Below, piece by piece: positions 56,801-64,000 of a DNA stretch of 64,000 bases (its first letter is position 1; every line of letters starts with the position of its first letter). Position numbers and translations under genes: made by a program. This DNA comes from Rhodeus uyekii (lineage: Eukaryota; Chordata; Actinopteri; Cypriniformes; Acheilognathidae), in NCBI GenBank assembly GCA_037043235.1, contig JAWRVZ010000063.1:520001-584000 (forward strand). The letters are read 5' to 3'. Below the pieces are notes generated by a model. The model saw only the letters and a program-made list of their open reading frames with translations, had not been told where the DNA came from and made no database searches.

Positions 56801-58884
56801 TGTCACTATTTTGTTTTACTTTTTGTCTGGTCCAAAAAATGTCTGATTAAGATTAATTTTATTGTATTTTTTTTTTTTACTTACACAAATTACAATTAGT
56901 AAAAAATAACTATATATATAAAATTTATGTGTGTATGTATTTGTATATTCATACACTATAAATAGGTTTGTATTTCAACAGTTTGGGAGTTTTGTTTTTG
57001 AAAGAAGCTCAAGACTTTTGCATTTATTTTATTAAAAATAATATTGTCAAATATTGATGATTTAAAATAACTTATTTCTTGATTAATATTTAAAAATATT
57101 ATTTATGTTACCAACGTCAATTGGATGCATACTTTTGTACTGTTGTGTGCATGGAAATAGTCATAAGAAAATGAGTCTATTGCAAGAGGAGGAAAAGTTG
57201 GAAAACCTCACATTTTTATTTTAAATATGTGGTTGTCATTGAAATTTACCTTCAGATTTGACTGACAGCAGCAGTTTTAAAAGGGCCAGGTTCTGGGTGA
57301 AGGAGTTGCAGAACTGTGAAGAGGTAAAATATTCTTACAACAGAAACTTCTCAAGATTATTAAGCACAACTTCATTGAAGCATTTTTATTTTCAGCACTG
57401 CAAGATATATTTGTGCGGTACCAAGAGTGACCTCATCGATGCCGATCGAAGTGTACGGCAAGTTGATTACCATGATGTTCAAGACTTTGCAGATGGTAAG
57501 CTTGAATTTAGCTGCTATTGTTTTTTTTTTTCATGCAACCATTGCTAAACAATTTGATAAACAAAAAAACAAGCAATCTTTTCTTTGCAGAAATAGGTGC
57601 TCAACATTTCGAGACCTCCAGTAAAACAGGAAAAAACGTTGGTAAGTGTTTACCATTTATTAATGTAATGCATTTAGCGTTACATACTTTTGTGTGTAAC
57701 ATGCTATTAGAGACTGAGAAGTTTCACTTCTTGATTTGTTTTTTTACATACAGATGAGGTGTTTCAGAAGGTGGCTGAAGATTTCAGTAGCTGTGCTTTA
57801 GAGTTCATGCAAGGTGGGAATTTGTCGCAAAATAAAACTTACCATACACCTGTGCGTTTCAGTTACAGCAGCTTTCATGCTAACCTATTTGCTAACAAAT
57901 ATAGCACTCTGTCAGTTACTTGATGCGTAGTATAAGCATGAAAAGCACAGAACTTTTCATTACAATAACCTTGATAAACTACAGTAATACCTTGGTTTAC
58001 AAGTGACCCAGTATACGAGCAAATCGGTGTATGAGCATTGTATCGGTGTGCGAGAAAAATATTCCCTCGCCCACGTGCATTTTTACTGGAAATATCCTAA
58101 ACACAGCCTCTCATAAAACAGTCACTTGGTTCCAACCTTTTTATCACCCCTTACTCATTCATTCTCAGCGTCGCTCGGTTTAATTGCATCATTCACCACA
58201 GTGAAACTTTTATAAGTTGTTCATTCCGTTAGTCATCACAACGACTGTTAAAACCAAATTAAATTAATAGGTTAAAACCAAAAAATATTTAAAATGGGCA
58301 TTTATGGTCATGTGGAACGAATCAAGTGATTTTAGTGCATTCTTATGGGGAAAATTGTTTGGTGTACGAGCATTTTGGGTTATGAGCTCACTCTCGGAAC
58401 GGATTAAACTCTTAAACCGAGGTATTACTGTACTTGTCTTTGTGGAGAAACAAAGTTGCAGCCCATAACCATGATATCTTAATGTATGTGCAAAGATATT
58501 AGAAATACCTGCCTAACTTATGCCAAAAGCCCCTTTAACTCCGAGAACGATTCATGTTTAAATGCTCGAGCTCTTTAAAGCAGAATGAACTGATTGTCTG
58601 TTAATGTTTTTAATGTCCATTAGCTGGGAAAACAATGTTCTGAAAGTGATTCCGCTTCCAATTTTGTGTGTGTGTATGTATGAGCCTTAATGGTTAAGTT
58701 GGCATGATTTTGAATTGGAATGAATTTTTAAGGCAAGTAAATAATAGGAATATAATTGCTATAATAATGAGATATTGTTTTTATTGTATTTGACTTTTTT
58801 TGGTATTGTATCCTCACAGAAGAAAAGGGGGTGGATCTCGGGCAAAAGAAGGACTCTTATTTTGACAACTGCTGCCATAACTGA
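53873..58884 (+). CDS. rab24: Small GTPase RAB24
   Basis: An atypical Rab implicated in late autophagy and endosomal traffic. Eight coding exons join in phase: 53873-53989, 54236-54304, 54383-54461, 57256-57323, 57396-57495, 57591-57641, 57754-57813 and 58820-58884, giving 202 residues (human: 203). Motifs: P-loop GKESVGKT (14-21); switch I Thr40 in NTIGAAF; DTAGSE (63-68), with Ser67 where most Rabs have the catalytic Gln; TKSD (120-123); ETSSK (152-156); and C-terminal CCHN (199-202), a poor prenylation signal. Ser67 and the unusual C-terminus are RAB24 hallmarks, so the assignment is firm. The coding exon acceptor is TTCTTTAG at 53856; a non-coding exon probably precedes it. Introns hold a TTAA-flanked element (intron after exon 54383-54461) and a mariner-type MITE (last intron). 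Confidence 0.95.
54721..56756. mobile_element. TTAA-flanked transposon in a rab24 intron
   Basis: Ends AGGGGTCCTATCATGC and GCATAATAGGACCCC are inverted, with TTAA directly on both sides (54717-54720 and 56757-56760). TTAA duplications are typical of piggyBac and Kolobok elements. Length 2,036 bp, no intact transposase. A second element is nested at 55029-55801. Confidence 0.75.
55029..55801. mobile_element. Nested MITE with CCTGGGGCATATTCTTCGTA ends
   Basis: Left end CCTGGGGCATATTCTTCGTA and right end TACGAAGAATATGCCCCAGG are perfect 20-bp inverse complements. Deeper inside, further inverted matches include GGTTCTTCGA/TCGAAGAACC and ATCCAAGATC-type blocks. 773 bp, non-coding. Confidence 0.85.
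57982..58430. mobile_element. Mariner-type MITE, short copy, last rab24 intron
   Basis: Ends CAGTAATACCTTGGTTTAC and the inverse AAACCGAGGTATTACTG, with TA on both sides. The same family as 34614-35627, 449 bp, without the minisatellite insert. Confidence 0.8.
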
Positions 58885-61715
58885 CCTATCGCAGGAAAAC
58901 ACTGTATCATATGATCTATTTTGGGATGACTGGAGGTTCTCTGTCTTTTATGCTCCTCAAAGCATCAGCTGGAGTGGTTTGATTTTTCTTGTTTTGCTGT
59001 GCAGTTTGTTGAGATTGGGAATTTGAAAATGAAGAAGATGAAGGATTCTTCCTTTTCTTGTTCAAGCATTTTCTTTGGTCAGGAACACTTTTTGAACCTG
59101 AGAATGTTGACTGAAGCGAATATCAACAGCGCATGGCAGTCCATTTTACCAAAAAGAAAGCTTTAGGGACTGATGCCATTGCATGGAGATGATCGTTGCC
59201 AATTTTCACAAACAATGCCTTGAGTGATTCCTCACCTTTTATAATTTAAAATTCTCCATTTTATAGATCTCTTGAGGATCGCAGTGTTTACACCCTTCAT
59301 TTATCACGCTGTACTGATGTATGAACAATTGTGTCGCAAACGTTCACACTAAACTGAAGCCGAATAAGTTGCAGTTTTCACAGATCTGAATGACAAAGGT
59401 TTGGATGATGATGGGGTGGAAAATCACAGAGTAAAAGGCAGTTTCCAATTACCATGTTCTTGAATAATAAATCCTCAGCGGAAAAGCTGCTGTCAAAATA
59501 TTAAAAGATTAGTACTATAGCTTGGGTCACTTGAACATTATAATATCAATTGATATTAGGAAACATCACAAAAACTGAGTGTTTATAATCAAGCCCAACG
59601 TTTCCTGTATCATCTTGTCCATTATTTGCAGTCGAATGTTTGGCTTAATTTATCTATATTCCAACAGTGAGTTTATGTGCAGCATTTGATGAATGCGATG
59701 TTAATGTTTACAATGATATTTCTAATATTATTTCATTTTACTTCAATGTGGTTTGAATACGATATTGTAAACTTGAACGTTAACTGTTGTGAACATGTTT
59801 GTGCGAACTTTACAGCGCTAGTTCGCTCTGTTCATATTGTGAATGTATGAAATACTGCTCAACGAGGCCTGTAGCTTAAAAAAAGAAAATGATTCTTCCG
59901 AAACATATGCGTATTTTACTTTGCATCATTAGGCATCCTACAGGATAGATGGATCCAGTGATAACTGTGAAATTATGAATATTATTACTTGTCACAACAA
60001 ATGCATGTGATCAACACCTCATGCATATACAGACATTTTTACCAATTTCAAACTTTACAGGCTGTCAGATAATGGAATGATAAAATATCACATGTGCGTG
60101 CTCATGTAAATTAATCTTGTAATGACCTAAATTCTACATGGAAAATATTTTTATTTCATAAGCATCATTTATGTGCTGCCTATTCATGCTTGTCCTCACA
60201 TATGCAAAGTATTTATTAAGATGGACTCCCACTAAAATAATATTAGCAATTCTATGCCATATCAGAGAATTGAATTCGTTGCAGTTTCAGGATCTTTTAC
60301 ACAAAATAAAATTGGCTCCAAGAGTTTTGTGTTGTTACATTATTATCATGACAATTGTACAGATTCTTACTAAAATTCTCATTACTGTGATACAGAAATT
60401 AAATCATCCTGTCTGGGCAATTTTATTTTTTGCTATTAAAGTCAGTATATATAATGTATAGTACAACAAATTATGTGTACTTGGAGTTTACAATGTAAAT
60501 AGAATACTTTTGTGTTACAGTAACGAGTCATTTTTGGGAAATAATAAATGCATGTGGAAACGTGCTTAACTGTCATGAAAAATGCGAAACACTTCAGGTT
60601 TCCTTTCCTTTGTCTAAAGTTAAGGTGAAACACGACCCAAGCATTTCTTGACCGTTTTTGTGACTATTGACTATTTAATAGTTTTCCTCTCACATTTGAT
60701 TAATGACAATTAATGATTGGCAAATGCAATAAATAAATGAAATTAATTTGGATCAAACTACTGTATATACAGGAAGATAGTAAAAACAGCAGCGAGAGTG
60801 TGTACTGTTGTTTATTCTGTACAAAGCACTACAGCACAATTAAAATCTCTGACAAGGCAACAGATTTTTTTCCCCTTTTGCTTGATGATTTATCTATAAA
60901 TATACTGAAGTGGAATGACCAGGAGCAGCATGAAAACTATTAAGTTAACAATTCTACACATGAATACAATAAAAAAGTTCAACATGAAGAACACTTGAAA
61001 CCAGAAGAGAGACTTCAGGAGTGTAGTCATGCGACAGGCCAAAAATAATTTGCCCTACACATTAGCTTCACAAATGAATCTTGTTTCCATGAATAGCGTT
61101 TTACACTTGTAATGTGAGCAGTCTCAGTTCAAATTGTATGTAGATTTAACATGAAGTCAACAAATGCCAAACACTTGACTGGGAGTGTTAACTCATTTCA
61201 TCTATATAGCTTAAATGTATAAAAACATATACAAGAGGATGAATCCTTTTGCTTCTTTAACTAGGCCTCATAGTTGCACTTTCATGAGATTGCTCTGGTT
61301 GGGCAACCAACATTTAAACTTCTGGCTCAACCACTGGTGTTGGGACGGGACTTCCTGTTTATTGAATGTTTTGTAACTGTTGGATGCCGCAAGTGCTTCA
61401 AACATCATACAGTTCACCTTTAAATTCTTTAGTTTTTTCTGTCAATATCTGTCTCTTCGATGGATATGATCAATCAAAACAGAGGATTTTGTGACAGTTT
61501 GACTAAGATTGACCAAGACTTTTCTGGGAAATGTTCTAAATGATCTAAAATAAATGACAAGCATTCTTTCCTTTGTCTTAACGTGTTAGCAGGCAAATTT
61601 TGGATTATTACTATACAAAAGTGCTCCAACAAAACAATCGAAAGAAATTTAAACAGCTGGCTCTTCAATACGATGTGAAAAATACAGGATCAAGATACTG
61701 ATATCTTAATTGTAA
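58885..61715. other. rab24 3' UTR and downstream intergenic DNA
   Basis: AATAAA at 59466-59471 is a candidate end of a roughly 580-base 3' UTR; others lie further right. From about 59500 onward the sequence is AT-rich with no recognised gene or element. Confidence 0.5.
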
Positions 61716-61716
61716 T

Positions 61717-63006
61717 AAAGTGCCCCTATTATGCCATCTTAAAGATTCCTAATCTTATTTTGGAGGTCTCCTACAACAGCTTCACATGCATCAAAAAACG
61801 TCACTACATTTTTCTCAAATGACTTGTCCAATGGATCAGTCTCTTTAAATCCCTCCTTTTCGCCAGATGACCCAGTCTACAGATGGTCTACACCCTACAT
61901 CTTTTGAGTTGGAAACCAAACGGCCATTACCATAACTGAACTTCAGCTCCAGAGACTTCCTCTGTCCTCAGTAATTCTACACACTGTAAAGACAGTGGCG
62001 CGTCCAATGATGAAACATTGGAAGAACTAGTTATTCAACCCGAAGGATCACAAGGATGACTTGCGCAGGACATTTTCCTCACATCACCATTAACAAGTGT
62101 ACGTACATCAACAAACCAATGTGTGTATTTCTCATTTGCATATGCAGAAACTTTATAATTTACTGTATGAATAACAGTGCAAACGTTAGCTGATTAGACG
62201 TTAGCATTGGTGCTTACAACGCCAAGGTCATGGGTTCGATCCCAGGGAAAGCAGGAACTGATTCACTGTGGTCCTTGAATGCAATGGAAGTCGCTTTGGA
62301 TAAATGCGTAAATGTAAATGTAACTTTAATGTTTGCAAAACAAATCTTGCCCCATCTAATATCATTACTCAAAGTATTAAGAACAACAGACCATCTGACA
62401 GTTTTAGGTAATAGATTAGCAGAACTACTTCAGTCAGACAGAAATAACATGAGTTAATCGGTTAGCCGGAGATCTTCATAATATAAAACACAAAACTACG
62501 TAATTTGGTAGACACCTGGTAGAAAATATATACATCAATAATTATTTATATTTACAGGTTGTGATTCTGAAGAGCAATTTGGTCTAAATAAAGTGGGCAC
62601 TGTCCCATTTTTAATGCTTTGTAAATCCCATTTTGGCCTCACAGATTTGAGAAGTAATCGTTAGAAGTGTGGTCATTTTAACCACTGACTCTTCATATCC
62701 TCATCCTTTGGAAGTGTTTGCAAAAAAATGTGCTTCTGAAAACAGCATCTTCTCAACCCATACACAACACGAACCAGCTACAGTGTTTGAGTGTGGATCA
62801 AATGTTCCGTATGGAAATAAGACGAATTACTACCGACTCGTTTCTGCAGTTAAGAATCAATTCATTTTTTTCTTTTTTTGAGAGACAACAGCTTTATTTA
62901 TTGTGCACTTTGATCTTTAAAATTTGCAGACGTTTTACATTCACAAACAGCGATATTACACACTGCCTGAAAGGTAATATCTGAAAAAGCATAATAGGGG
63001 CACTTT
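61717..63006. mobile_element. Transposon with AAAGTGCCCCTATTATGC ends
   Basis: Left end AAAGTGCCCCTATTATGC and right end GCATAATAGGGGCACTTT are exact inverse copies (18 bp), flanked by T and A. Inside is a SINE and no intact transposase. Short open frames show no domain. Length about 1.29 kb. Confidence 0.8.
62200..62330 (+). mobile_element. tRNA-derived SINE (HAmo-like)
   Basis: AGCATTGGTGCTTACAACGC, B-box GGTTCGATCCC, then GGAAGTCGCTTTGGATAAAT and a short AT-rich tail. Nested in the element 61717-63006. Confidence 0.75.
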
Positions 63007-64000
63007 ATATTTTAGTTTTGATACAAATGTTTAGCATACGCGTACTGCAAAACACAATGCCTTTCAAATGTAGTCAATTTAATAGCATTTACCAGCCTAG
63101 GTGGTTGACACTAGAAGTTTTCATTTTAGTCTAATGTTTGCCTATTTTTCTCTAGAACCTATACTGTTTTAAACTAGAGCTGCAGTATCTCTGAACCTCC
63201 TCACACAATCGCTCAACAATGTGCATTTCTATTGTTAATGTGGTCTTCAGTAGTTTGCTATTCCATATCTTAGGTTTCTTTTCTTTTTTTTAAACAGTTC
63301 AGCCCAGTTTTTTCACTTCATGTACCAGATTATTAACGTAAATAAAGTACAAGCATTTACAAAAGTTGGGCTGAATGCGTACAGTACATGCATACTATAT
63401 GCTAATGACAAAAGTTATATCACACGCACTGTATGCATATAGCATTCGCGTAAAAACTAAAGTATACTTTGGGCTTGAATATATCAACCATTTATTCAAT
63501 AGTAAAATTTAACCTAAGCGTAGGTTCTGTACTATTCGCTCACAGAGCAAATATTCAGAACAAATTAGCTTTGGTAACCATACGTATTATTTATAGTCAT
63601 TATTATTTGACTCGGTGAAGAAGACATGGCATTTCCATTGAAAAATACATTCCCTTCCCTCAATGCTATATCTTCGTTCTCTTCCCTGTTGCTTTTTTGT
63701 GATGTTCAACATCTTTCATAGTGCCAGATGTAGCGTGAAATTATATGACGGCCAAAATCCCATGATGTTGTAACTGTTGATGGCTGTTCATAAGCTTTTT
63801 TTCATAAGCATTGTCATCTTTCCTCAGTGCAGTTAAAATCAAGCTCATAAAATTGGCAAGAGATTACAGAAGGAGACTCAAACCGTTTTGGGTACCATCT
63901 TCAAGTAAGTTGTGGTGACTGGAACTCAAAGTACACCAGATAACTTCAGTGAAAGTAGTGTGAGAAAGCAAGAGCATGGCTAAAAAGAGGTCTGTTGGGA
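63007..64000. other. Right-edge intergenic DNA
   Basis: AT-rich sequence. No exon, RNA gene or clear repeat was recognised; the next gene lies beyond the window. Confidence 0.5.

Overview
The window is vertebrate nuclear DNA from a ray-finned fish, most likely a cyprinid (carp/zebrafish group). Genes are split by GT-AG introns, the DNA is AT-rich, and DNA transposon relics are dense: Tc1-like, hAT-like, MITEs and foldback elements, plus tRNA-derived SINEs with a tail like the cyprinid HAmo type. Nothing bacterial is present. Six protein-coding genes are supported. Their exons were joined by reading splice junctions and by residue-level resemblance to known vertebrate families.

Layout. (1) 1335-2368, minus: first two coding exons of slc25a14 (mitochondrial carrier UCP5/BMCP1); the rest lies beyond the left edge. 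(2) 6931-8034, plus: gpr119, an intronless class A GPCR. (3) 8828-11741, plus: rbmx2, six exons, an RRM spliceosome protein with an Arg/Asp-rich tail. Slc25a14, gpr119 and rbmx2 are also neighbours on human Xq26.1, so this is an old conserved block. (4) 17469-44856, minus: siah2l, a RING/TRAF-like E3 ubiquitin ligase of two coding exons separated by a 26.4-kb intron. (5) 46113-49597, minus: taf9, seven coding exons (TFIID/SAGA histone-fold subunit). (6) about 50430-58884, plus: rab24, a non-coding first exon and eight coding exons, head-to-head with taf9.

Most of the rest is mobile-element debris, and most of that lies in the siah2l intron. The outstanding object is a palindrome at 24584-26169: two 684-bp arms that differ at one position, a 218-bp spacer and a perfect 8-bp target-site duplication. 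It lies inside a larger element with hAT-like ends. Each arm carries a promoter-like segment and a consensus splice donor pointing into the spacer, so transcripts could fold into a very long hairpin RNA. Other nests include a hAT element with an exact 8-bp duplication inside a Tc1 relic that also carries a SINE, a Tc1 relic split by a LINE fragment and a mariner-type MITE, and TTAA- and TA-flanked elements in rab24 introns.

The genes do not form a pathway. Taf9 and rab24 may share a divergent promoter region. Rbmx2 and siah2l are convergent. Family assignments rest on remembered family features, since no database search was possible. Transposon boundaries are read from terminal repeats and target-site duplications where these could be seen.
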